From positions 13,335,962 to 13,399,961 of the forward strand of contig NC_134034.1 of assembly GCF_964204645.1 (NCBI RefSeq): a DNA stretch of 64,000 bases, given 5' to 3'. The notes under the pieces were generated by a model. The model saw nothing but the letters and a program-made list of their open reading frames with translations, was not told the origin of the DNA and searched no databases. Below are positions 22,000 to 33,700 of this stretch, piece by piece. Position 1 is the stretch's first letter. Every line of letters begins with the position of its first letter. Position numbers and translations under genes: made by a program. The stretch is from Tubulanus polymorphus. Lineage: Eukaryota > Nemertea > Palaeonemertea > Tubulaniformes > Tubulanidae.

Positions 22000-24900
22000 T
22001 TACCGTTTTAAACCGCTTGTCCTTCGCGCAAGTTTTCTGAATATAGTAAACTGTCCCCCAAGGCGGTAATGATCGCTTTCCCCGTCAGTTGCAGTTCTCA
22101 ACGATTTCCGCCGATATCAATTTCTGTTCGGAAGCTTCGTTCGAATATCAATCATATACATATTAAATAATTAAACTCCGTTTGAACTCCGTATACCAAC
22201 GTTTCTAAATTATTCATTACCAAATTGCTTCTAAACGCTCGAATATTTTCCGCAATATCTGTATATCGACGCTGAAATATACCGAGTAATTTTCCGCTTC
22301 GTCTGATCACTAGTAACTACGGTGAATATGAATTCAAGTTGACATTATCATCAAATTTCTTCAAACGTTTCTTGGACGTAAGAATTTCTTTGCGCAACTA
22401 TATAACGTGTACGTCATACGTCTATAAGATTTGTTTCTAACTTAGAAATCGATTTCTAATGAATATCTCAATCTAACGACATGTTTACCGAATGCATACG
22501 AAATCCTCGACGCGCCAGATTCCGGCAAATATCTCCAAAAACTGCTTCGATGATTATTGCAACGAAGCAAACTATCCCCCCGAAGTTACTATTACGAATT
22601 TCGATTTAGAATGGATAGATGAATAAACGTTACCACCAGGTTCCACTGAGCGTCAACGAAATCACGGAATCCAGTCCAGATTTACAAAGACGATCCACAT
22701 AATTATTAAACCGCGACTCCCCTGCGCAGATTAAACCAAAAAAAAATCCCACAGCGCCGCGAGTAACTTTCTGCGCAACATTTCAAAACGGGAATTCCCG
22801 GGGCGAGGAACGCTCTAACTATCACGACCTGACGCGTCCTTTTCGCAAATGACTCAACAAAAAATAATGAACAGTTTGTGTTATCTAGTACCGTTTATTT
22901 GGATTTGACCAACAGTTTAACAAATATATTTACATAAATAAATAAATAAATAAATAATCATAATACGGGGTGTAAACAAATAAACAAACAAATTACATCA
23001 ATATTTTGGATTATAGCTTCACGTTCGAATTGAAGGCGGAGATTTAATTAAACATGCAGTAAAAAGTGGTTTTTATAAAAGATATGACAATTATTCGGGT
23101 TCACACACATTCAATTCTTGCGCGCTCAGATTACGAACGTCTGGCAATATATTATACAGATTTTCTTACTCGGATTTATTGTGATAACTACTCCAACTGC
23201 ACCGGAATTTATTGGTACCCCGAGACAAGCGCAGTGTCTAATTAATGTACAGGGATTTAGTTAAGACTCTTACTGCGGTAAAGTTGAGACTGGTAAAATT
23301 CTACCCCGAGTTGGTGTCAAATACTGAGTAAGAGTTTGTGAAATACAGTAGACTCTGTCTCTTACTGCGGTAAAGTTGAGATTCTACCCAGATAGTTTGT
23401 GAAATACAGTAGGTTGTCAGACGGTTTTACTGGGCTCACTGTTTACCGAGTTGGGAGCAGTCTAAACCGTTTACGGTACCGGACCCGATTGGAGCAGTGA
23501 GACAGGTAAACAATGGAATTGGGGGCACGTCTTGTATGTCTAAGTGAGAGATAGATACAAACAATGTTAAATACGGTTGAAAAAAATCACCCGATATTCC
23601 GAAACTGCAGATAAATAGGGTCGATTACTGTAAGGCGTCGCAAACAAACAAATGATGGCACAAGCGAGAGGTGAAAAATACAGCAGGAAATTTAAACATT
23701 CCAGGCAAAAACATGTAACAATCTGTACAAAATATTTAGAAAAAGAAAACTGCATAGAACTGGCATCGTCATCAACACGGGCCGGTGGGGCCTATAATAT
23801 TGCATGTTTTATAGGACTTTCTTGTTCCCTACAATGATAAAACATGGAAGAAGCCTAATAAGAACTGTCAACCAAGAAACTATACTCCAGCACAGACGTG
23901 ACTTAAAAGTGGTCTTAAAACCATAAGTTGTTCCAAAGAAAGAACCGAAATAAGCTTAGACTGGTCTTAAGTTGTTAGATTGGTTATCATAGAACCAGAA
24001 TCAGCTTAGACTGGTTTTACGTTGCTAAATTGGCTCAAGAACCAAAATGAGCTTAAATTGGTTGTAAAACTATGAATATTGAGAGTACAGTTCCGACTGA
24101 TGAAATAGTTTATACTCTATCATCAAGCATATTCACCTACAGCATGTATATAAGAATTAATTTCATTTCTGCTGAAATGTTGCCTACAGGGAAATCTTTA
24201 AAATCTACCCGTTCATTTCGTCCGACTAGATTCTCACTACGTAAACATAAAAAATTTAAACAAATTATCAATACTTTTCGATATCCCTCTTGATCCTATA
24301 AGGAACAGGTTTCGTCCCGGAGCTAAGCAACGAACGATACACCCCGAAACGGCTGATTACGAAATCGGATAGGTGGTTAGCACCGACCCCCTACCCACTG
24401 CGGTCCCTTAATCTCAACGGAGATACTCTCTCATGATATATTAATCAAATTAACATTCAACATAATGATATAAAATAAAAACAATAACAAAATCAATAGC
24501 GTAATAAGATTAAAACCCGCTACAGCAAATGTTGTTTATGACGCCGCAGTTTTTACCAATGAAGATGAAGATGGCGTTATAAAGAACCATAAGAGCGTTA
24601 TAAAATCATTTTTCTGACTTCCTAACGTATTTTCGCGCACTTTGCTTTACCTCGGACCGATTACGCCGGACCCAGTTCGTCCGAGTTTGACAAGGTTTAC
24701 TACTTAGCGGGTTTTAATCTTTATCTTTTCTACTAAAATCAATAATTTACTACAGGCCTATTTAACGGCGATATGTCGGCAGACGGACATTTTACAAATG
24801 ATGAGATTCGACTTTTACAAAATTCATCTCGAATTTCGAATTATTCATCAAATATTACGAAACTAAAACAAGAGACAGAAAACGAGATTCGTACAATTAG

Positions 24901-25934
24901 ACAAATACATAGAGCTCTAACGAAGCAAGCACCGCGAGTGTTAATCATCATACAACATAATATATACACGACAATATCTCAATTCAATTTTTGCATAATA
25001 TCTATGAAAAGTGGTTTTGCTAAAAGCATCAGGACCGAGTTGCGTAATAAAGAGTTAACTGGGCTAAAATATAATGTAGACAACTCTGCTTGAGCAGCAG
25101 TTGAGAGTCAGCACCGAGTTGAGAGTCAGGAGAGTCAGATATTTCACCTAATAATTTGATAATCACAGACTGAGTGTAGATATTTCATCTTTCAAGTTGA
25201 GAATCTGGGAACTCGGTAGCGTTAGACTCAAATATTTATTACTGATGAAATTGACCGAGTGGTTTACCGAATCGACCATTGTAACGTATTTTTGATATCT
25301 AAGTCCCCCACCGTAGCAAGTCGGTCCTGTATATAACATATGTGAAATAAGACCCAGACCCTATTGATCATCTATGATCTCTCTCGACACAATTCTAATT
25401 CTATTCATGATATTACCAGCATTTTTGTCCGTTTTTTTCTTTTTTGGTGAATTATATAAGTGATGCTGTACATAAGGCATAAACGTTTCGGTCCCATGCA
25501 TTCACTATACATAGCTACATAGTAAAAATATGTACGAGTTAGGCGGTTCTAGAGGTCACAACTTCCTGAAACGTCGTCGTCATACAAGTATCAAACTGCT
25601 GCTCGGATGTTACTCTTCAGACATACGATACTTTATAACCATTCTTCAAATTTGTAATCGTCCACACTTCACTTGTGATTACGACTATATGTGGGACATT
25701 CAACATCGAAAATCAACTACAAACACCGGACATTAGACATTTTATAAGCACACTTTCAAAAACTGATCGTCCACACCTCAAGACTGAAAGGGTGAATCTG
25801 ATCTGAAAGGAATTGTTTCAGGCAGCAGATTATTGATACCTGTATCAAATGGCAAGTGAATTAAGTAGATAATACGGTGTATCTGAGAACTATTGATAGG
25901 GAGCTAATCTCACAGATTTTAGATCAATTAACAA

Positions 25935-26048
25935 CAGGATCCAGTTCCACAGTTGTGAGTTAGAGTTAACTCTGAGTTCAGATTAGTTCATTTTCAAAGA
26001 GTTAACTCAGAGTCAAATCTTAACACAGAACTGTGGAACTGGGTCCTG
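25935..26048. mobile_element. Palindromic MITE, copy A
   Basis: Arms 'caggatccagttccacagtt' and 'aactgtggaactgggtcctg' pair across the whole element, giving a foldback of about 114 bp. Further copies lie at 28258-28371 and 28783-28891. Confidence 0.65.
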
Positions 26049-26343
26049 AACATGACCGTAACATTGTTATTACATAGTTCGACATTATTTCTAAGAAAAT
26101 CAATAATCATCTCATTACAAGACACAAGCGCTTACCGACAAATATCATGCTTTAATCGTCAATAAGAACTATTATGATAGCTCGTTCGACGTGCAGCCGG
26201 TTTCCGTACAAAAATTATGCTAGTTACAAAGATTTACGCGCGTTTTGATTTTACACATTTATGAGATTTGATTATTGTTAACTACAGCCGTATTGAAGTG
26301 CGTATCATGAAACATAAGTGGACCTAGTATTCTAATATGCGTA

Positions 26344-26378
<35 letters not shown>

Positions 26379-26399
26379 GTGGACATTTTTGTTAAATTT

Positions 26400-26690
26400 T
26401 CTTCAAGACACGTTTGAATTTGTCTAGCAGATGTATTGGTAAATTTGTCTAGCAGATGTATTGTTAAATCGTGTCTAGCAGATGTATTGGTAAATTTGTC
26501 TAGCAGATATGTATTGGTAAATTTGTCTGGCAGATAAATTTGTCTAGCAGATATGTATTGTTAAATTTGTCTAGCAGATGTATTGGTTAATCTGTCTAGC
26601 AGATGTATTGATTAATTTGTCTAGCAGATGTATTGGTTAATTTGTTTAGCAGATGTATTGATAAATTTGGTGTTAGCAAATGAGTTGTAA
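26400..26690. repeat. Minisatellite, unit about 25 bp
   Basis: About eleven imperfect tandem units of 'ttgtctagcagatgtattgg' plus 'taaat', with small deletions, follow a (TA)n tract at 26348-26375. Confidence 0.75.
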
Positions 26691-27196
26691 AATTAGTTGT
26701 ATATAGCACATAATGGTAAATTTGTTGTATACTAACAGTTGTCAACGACACAAAACATGCTACGATCAATCAGTTTCGGAAACATGTTGTTTAACTGGTT
26801 GTTATGGTACGATGGGCACAAGCTAAATAATGTTAAATCTATATTCACGAAGCAGATGAAGTTTATCGAATTATTTCATCGCACAAACAGTCGGCGTTTA
26901 AAATCAGCTCAGCAGACGTATCGTCGAATTTATAAGCAGACGACCGATGTTGTAGAAGTTGAAGAACGACTCCTGGATGACGTAAAACGTAAAATTTCCG
27001 TTGATATCACGCGTTGTGTGTACATGCAAGCACCAATACGATCAGTATGTTTCTATATTCAACGCTCGTTCGTAGGTTTCGTCATGAAATTCAGCAGAAA
27101 TTCCGGAGAGGCAAATTCGAGGTGATATGAAATACTGCTGCTGTAGGTTATCAGTCGTTTGGCGACCGTAGCGCGCGGCGTCTCAGCTCAATTCTG

Positions 27197-27680
27197 TCAC
27201 ACGCCCGTTTGAAATCCACTGAAAAACAAACAAACCGAAGTATTATTCATCAATGCTCCCTCACTCACCTCACCCACCTCACTCACCCACCTCACTCATT
27301 TCATGGTCACCGTGCCTTTGTTTCAGCAGCTCCAATATCATAGAACGATTTACCTTTCAGTATTAGATCCTGTACTCAAGATCTAATTACATTTAAAACC
27401 GAGTTAAAAGATAATTCTCTTCAGCAGGCGATATTTCAATTGACTTTTTAACTCGTAAATTTGAAAGCATTGTCTTGTTACCTTGACTGGTGGTGGAGGA
27501 TTTAGTTTTTTGTTTTTTTGTTTTCATTTCTAGGGCATTCCCCCTTTCTTTGTTACAGCCTTTAGGCTTGGGATGTCCTTTCAATTATGTAGTACAAGTG
27601 TACATTAAAGCATTATAAAAATCCTTTACATATATTGATCAATAAATATATTATCATAAACCGTGTATATTTGTAAATGA

Positions 27681-27714
<34 letters not shown>

Positions 27715-30700
27715 ACTCGCGAATACGAACCTAATTTCGAGTTTATTTTCCGATGCGATCGACAAAACGTACGATTTCTCCATCGTCGGTTCGTTAAGGA
27801 AGCAGACGACCGCGTAACGACCGGCCGGCAACACGAAACAATCGCTCGCCTCGTACGCAACAATGAACACCATCGGTTTACCGCGCGTCGTCGCGGCGAT
27901 ACGGTCCTGCATCCGATGTATCTGCGACGTCGTTAAAGGCACTGCGTCTTCGTCGGATAGCTGAACGAAATAAAAATACGCGGTGAACAAAAAATGGTCG
28001 GAATATTTTTTTTGGAGGTAAAAATTGATCATACGCGGAAATTATCCGATCCCGTACCTTATAAACTTTAAATCCAACCGGATGTTTTTCTCCGACGTTT
28101 TGCTGCATTAATGAAATGGATAAAGCTGTCGGCTCCGACGCTGAAAATATCAACAAAAATATCAATCATGAAAAGTATACCCTGCAAGGCTTGGTATTAC
28201 CTAATGAATAAATTTAGCCCCCGGGTTAAAGGTAATACCAGTCTATAAAACTGGGCCCAGGACCCAGTTCCACAGTTGTGAGTTAGAGTTAACTCTGAGT
28301 GAAAGTTAGTTCATTTTCAATGTTCTCACCCAGAGTCAAATCTTAACTTAGAACTGCGGAACTGGACCCTGGTCTTTATCTCAGATGACGACGAATTGAG
28401 TTAGCCCCCGGGTTAAAGTTGATACCAGTCTATAAAACCAAGGCCTGTAGTAAAGTATAATACATCTTTAACGATTCATTTTCCCTATTTCTACAATCTT
28501 TTACCGCAGGATCTAACTTTCAATGAACAAGGAAAGCCCATTTTTTAAAGTAAACCTGATGTGCATAAGAGAAAATGTTTTTCCCTATCGTTGACCCTGG
28601 TTTCAACTTACCCCAGGCTTCGGGCACGGTTACTAAGTATTGAGGATTGGTACCGTGACTGCGAAAAGACGTCTGCCCGCCGGAGTTGACGCCCGGTTTC
28701 CAACGTCCGAAAAAATGCTGCGTATTTTCTGCAATTAATGAAACGAAGAAGACCATAAATTAGACTCCGCCGCAGTAACGCTCAGGACCCAGTTCCACAG
28801 TTCCGAGGTAAGATTTGACTCTTGAGTTAACACATTGAAAATGAATTAACTTAAACTCAGAGTTAACTCACAACTGTGGAACTGGGTCCAGGGTTTTAAT
28901 ACAGATAATCAAAAATTCCCTGATCTAAGATATCCTCGTAGGTTCCTCGTACCACTCATCAAGAATAACAAGACACCGGAAATTCGAAATTTCCTGACTT
29001 TCCCTGATTACCGAGAAGAGAGTCAGAATTCACAGATTTTCCCAAAATCTGGAACTCCCTGTGATTTCCCTCATCAGTTTGTGATTAGGAATGCAACAAC
29101 TTACCGAGTTTTATAAGTTTCAACTCTTTTTTGAACGAAGTCAAACTCTTATTGACAAACATCTGTACATTGTCAAACGGCAGAGGACTGAAATTAGAGA
29201 CATATACACGAATATAGACAATGATGATTTTTCGAAATCAGAGTTGTTGTCTTTTTAACGAGTACTGAACAGTCCAGTCTGGTTATTGGACCCGTAGTGG
29301 TTATTGGCGGGTTGAGGGTAACAAGAACCATTTAACCCGCTTAAATAATGAGTGCACTCAACAGGTAAAGGGATGAACAAAAATTCTTCAGAAGATTTTA
29401 CGGGTACTCACAGGACCGGTATGATGGATGATTTAACGGGTACTCACAGGACCGGTATGATGGATGATTTTACGGGTACTCACAGGACCGGTATGATGGA
29501 TGATTTTACGGGTACTCACAGGACCGGTATGAAGGATGATTTTACGGGTACTCACAGGACTGGTATGATGGATGATTTTACGGATACTCACAGGACCGGT
29601 ATGATGAATGATTTAACGGGTACTCACAGGACCGGTATGATGGATGATTTTACGGGTACTCACAGGACCGGTATGACGGATGATTTTACGGGTACTCACA
29701 GGACTGGTATGATGGATGATTTTACGGATACTCACAGGACCGGTATGATGAATGATTTAACGGGTACTCACAGGACTGGTATGATGGATGATTTAACGGG
29801 TACTCACAGGACTGGTATGATGGATGATTTAACGGGTACTCACAGGACCGGTATGATGGATGATTTAACGGGTACTCACAGGACCGGTATGATGGATGAT
29901 TTTACGGGTACTCACAGGACCGGTATGAAGGATGATTTTACGGGTACTCACAGGACTGGTATGATGGATGATTTTACGGATACTCACAGGACCGGTATGA
30001 TGAATGATTTAACGGGTACTCACAGGACCGGTATGATGGATGATTTTACGGGTACTCACAGGACCGGTATGACGGATGATTTTACGGGTACTCACAGGAC
30101 TGGTATGATGGATGATTTTACGGATACTCACAGGACCGGTATGATGAATGATTTAACGGGTACTCACAGGACCGGTATGATGGATGATTTAACGGGTACT
30201 CACAGGACCGGTATGATGGAAGATGAGAATATACGAATGAGGAACTGTTTTTCTTGTTTCTCTTCCATCGTGGTCGGCATCACTAAATACGACCCGGGAT
30301 CCAACAAATACCTGAATTCAACACAAAAAAAATATCAGTTTACCTTTTCTATACTTTACAAAGAAATAGATTTTAGACCAGGTTAAAAAATTGTTTCGTT
30401 TTCTAATAACGACTCGAGAGTTTCAAATTTTGACCCAAGTCCATAACTTGAACTTGGTAGACCCTAACGTCCCGGAAAAAAAACATTTTGCAAGAAAAGA
30501 TTATCAATTTCAAACTTTAAAAAGAAAAACAGACTTTTATAAATCAACTCTAAAATGTTCAAATTCATTTCCCGGATTAAGGGCTATGTTAGAAATTATT
30601 CATTTACGGTATTTCATACGTACCCATAAGGCTAAAAATAATTGATACCTTGTTTCTCCGCTCTGCTGAGCTTAAATGTTGACCCGGCCGCCTCTCTACC

Positions 30701-33700
30701 CTATACATTACTTTTTTTTAAATCGTGATCAATTTTACCATAACAGACCCGGCCGCTATAGAAATGAACTGTTTACAAATTTTATCATATTTTACAAAAA
30801 TGACCCGGCCGCTGCGGAGAAACAAGGTATCATATTTATTTAGCCTAAAATTGGAATTTTTAATCACCTATAATACTATAGGCATTATAGTACGCTATCA
30901 CACTGAACCCCGCACTCTCTGTTCGACCCTTTATGCTAGTTTTTCAATTTCATTTTCACTATAAACGCAGAGATGACCGATTTACGAACCTGTAAGTTTT
31001 TTCGTAGCCTCCGTAGTAGTTTTTATAGTTAGTTAAATCTCGCAGACAGATGCTGTTTCCCGACTGAGATTCGACGCCGAACAGATCGGCGCGTATGTAG
31101 AACAAGTTGTCGTCACGGCGATGCTCTCTGTGTTGGAAGAACTGAACGACGATCGGCACTTTGCCGTTTATTTTCACGTCTGCAAAAACGAAAATATCTT
31201 TAAAAATCGCCTGTCCAGTCTTCATGGCTTGCTGGTTAGGTTGTTTCAATTTTCCAAAATGGAGACTGCATGAAAATCAATACATCCAATCATACTACTG
31301 CGACATCAAAATCTTAGTGGTGACCGGTTGGTGAACGTGATTTTCAAGAAAAATTGCAGGAAAAAGTTGCCTGAGGGCAAGTAATTGATAGTCTGAGAAC
31401 TATGCAAAGTGAAGCGTAAATTCAATTTCCAAAATATTTCCCAGATAACAGATAATTCGAAATCGGAAAACTTTATTTTGAAATTCCTGACTATTTCTGC
31501 TGTATTGTGGGAATGATGATTAACTCACCCGTGTTTGGGATAGAAACGAGGAATTTCGGATTATTCATTCGGTTGGCCTTACATCCGCCTGCTGTTTTAC
31601 CTTTCCACTGGCCGAAAATATTACTGGAATATTCTATAAACAGAAAGAAACAACTTATCAAAATATATCCTAATGTGCTCACGGTATGTTAGTTAGTATC
31701 CTACTGTGCACACTACTGTGCATTACAGGCTTGTACTATATGACAGTCAATGAGGGCCAGGTAGATGAGGGCCGGGTAGATGAGGACCAGGAGATTGAGG
31801 ACCGGGTGGATGAGGGACGGGTGGATGAGGACCGGGTGGATGAAGGCCGCTGGGTGGATTGAATACTCACTGAGGCCGTCGTCGATTCCGTCCTGATCTA
31901 AATCCGGCAACAAGTTGCATATGTGTATTTTATTGAAGTGAGTAAAGAAGTCTTTAACGCTCATCCAGAATTCTCCGTCTGCTAATTTAACGACCTGCAG
32001 ACGATCTCGAATCCATTGCGGAACCGATAACCATTCGTCCGTCCTGAAACAGTTATTCATCTATACGAATAAATACCGCTCTAGAATATGGGGAATCCTA
32101 CAATCGTCATTCTCGGTGACATCATCAAATTGTTCTTTACAGAAAAGATGCCTTCCCTTATAAACTCACCCTATGACATCATCAAATTTTTGTATACACC
32201 GCCATAGATAAGATGGCAATCTCAATTACCCCCTATGACATCATCAAATATATCTATATACGGCTACAGATAAGATGGCAGCCTCAATAACTACCCTATG
32301 ACATAATCAAATTAATCTATAGAACCTGAGTAGATAATTCATAAAATCCCCCTAATCAAATACAAATGGCGATTCAATCAATTAACAAATAGGAAGGACA
32401 GCAAACACTTTCTTCTAAATATGATCCCTGAAAATGAAAAACCTCAACAATAACTTACCCATCACCCCACGGCCCGGTCCATTCTCCTTTGTCTTTACCC
32501 CACGGGTTTCTGATTCTGAACAGCGGTAGTTTTTTGCCTTTATACGGAACTTTAGCGGCTGCTGTCAGCGAGTACGCGTGTTTACCAACGAGACCACTAG
32601 TACCCCAGTGTTCCTCCTACACAGAAAGCAGACATTGAACACATTTTGAACAAATTTCGAGAAGTTAAAGTAATAGAAAATGAACTGATTTTGACTGTAG
32701 AGTTTAAGTAAAATTGAGAATGAACTGATTTTGAAGTTAAAGTAATTGAAAATGAACTAATTTTGACTTCAGAATTTCAGAAAATGAAAAATGAACTGAT
32801 TTTGAATGTTGAGTTGAAGTAAAATTGAGAATGAACTAATCTGAGATGAAGAATTAATCCTGTGGATCAGAGTTAATCCTGTGGATCAGAGTTAATCCTG
32901 TGGATCAGAGATAATTCTGTGGATGAGAGTCCAGTACGATTTATGATAGTGTAATACTGACCGGTACAGTACAAGCGATCACCGACCCAGAGCTCAGAGC
33001 GTTCTGAACGCGATTAAACAACGCGTGGCGTTTAGGAATCTCGGTAAGTTCGAGCGATTCAGCGATTCCACCGGTTAGATTTATATAACCGAGACTCGCG
33101 TCGCCCCCGCTAGCTTTCTTATACGAGCCGTGGAACCTGAAAAACAAACATCATCTTATCAGACATCACTTCACAATGACATCATCTTATCAGACATCAC
33201 TACACAATGACATCATCTTATCAGACATCACTACACAATGACATCATATATCAGACATCACTACACAATGACATCATCTTATCAGACATCACTACACAAT
33301 GACATCATAATATCAGACATCACTACACAATGACATCATATATCAGACATCACTTCACAATGACATCATATATCAAATTACCAAATGTCTATTTCAACTT
33401 GACATGAATTCAGGTGGCCTAGCTCAGTCAGTTTTCATGGTGTATACCTGACAAAAGTCTTATTAGGACCAGAATGCACTGGCAGTTGACCTAAAACATT
33501 GATTTTTAATCCATCTTAAACTGCGTGGAAGGATATCCAAAAATTCTTCATTGAAAGGGGTTCCTGAGACTTCCCGTCATGTGACGCTGAAACTTTCTAA
33601 TCATGGAGTCTCTTTTCTCCTTACAACTCTTAATTCAATGAAAACTTTTTAGCAGTCCTTCAGCACAGAGTGATGTGGATTAAAAATCAACGTTCTAGGT

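Larger units (their letters stand above)
22003..27196. other. Intergenic region with repeats, no supported gene
   Basis: Holds (AATA)n at about 22936-22960 and a repeat with 'cttactgcggtaaagttgag' at 23265-23375 (inverted copy near 53440-53500). Imperfect repeats of 'cttagactggttttaagttg' type lie at 23900-24070 (inverted copies at 61190-61860). A palindromic MITE (25935-26048), a (TA)n tract (26348-26375) and a 25-bp minisatellite (26400-26690) follow. Open frames of 106 aa (24773) and 128 aa (26739) have no recognisable domains. The part just below 27197 should be the calpain 3' UTR. Confidence 0.4.

Noticed and set aside
24290-24420. Possible 5S rRNA-derived sequence
   Set aside because: 'gagctaagcaacg' and 'ggataggtgg' recall 5S box C and its flank, but spacing and the remainder do not fit; too weak to call.
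24773-25093. 106-codon open frame starting ATG
   Set aside because: Low-complexity polar sequence with a weak heptad pattern only; no splice or homology support. Could be revisited with RNA data.
26739-27125. 128-codon plus-strand open frame
   Set aside because: The first codon is not ATG, no domain is visible, and it is antisense to the probable calpain 3' UTR, next to a minisatellite.
29352-30386. 344-codon plus-strand open frame as a repeat-protein gene
   Set aside because: The openness follows from a 36-bp tandem unit. There is no signal peptide or splice context, and it sits in an intron of the calpain on the other strand. Annotated as minisatellite.
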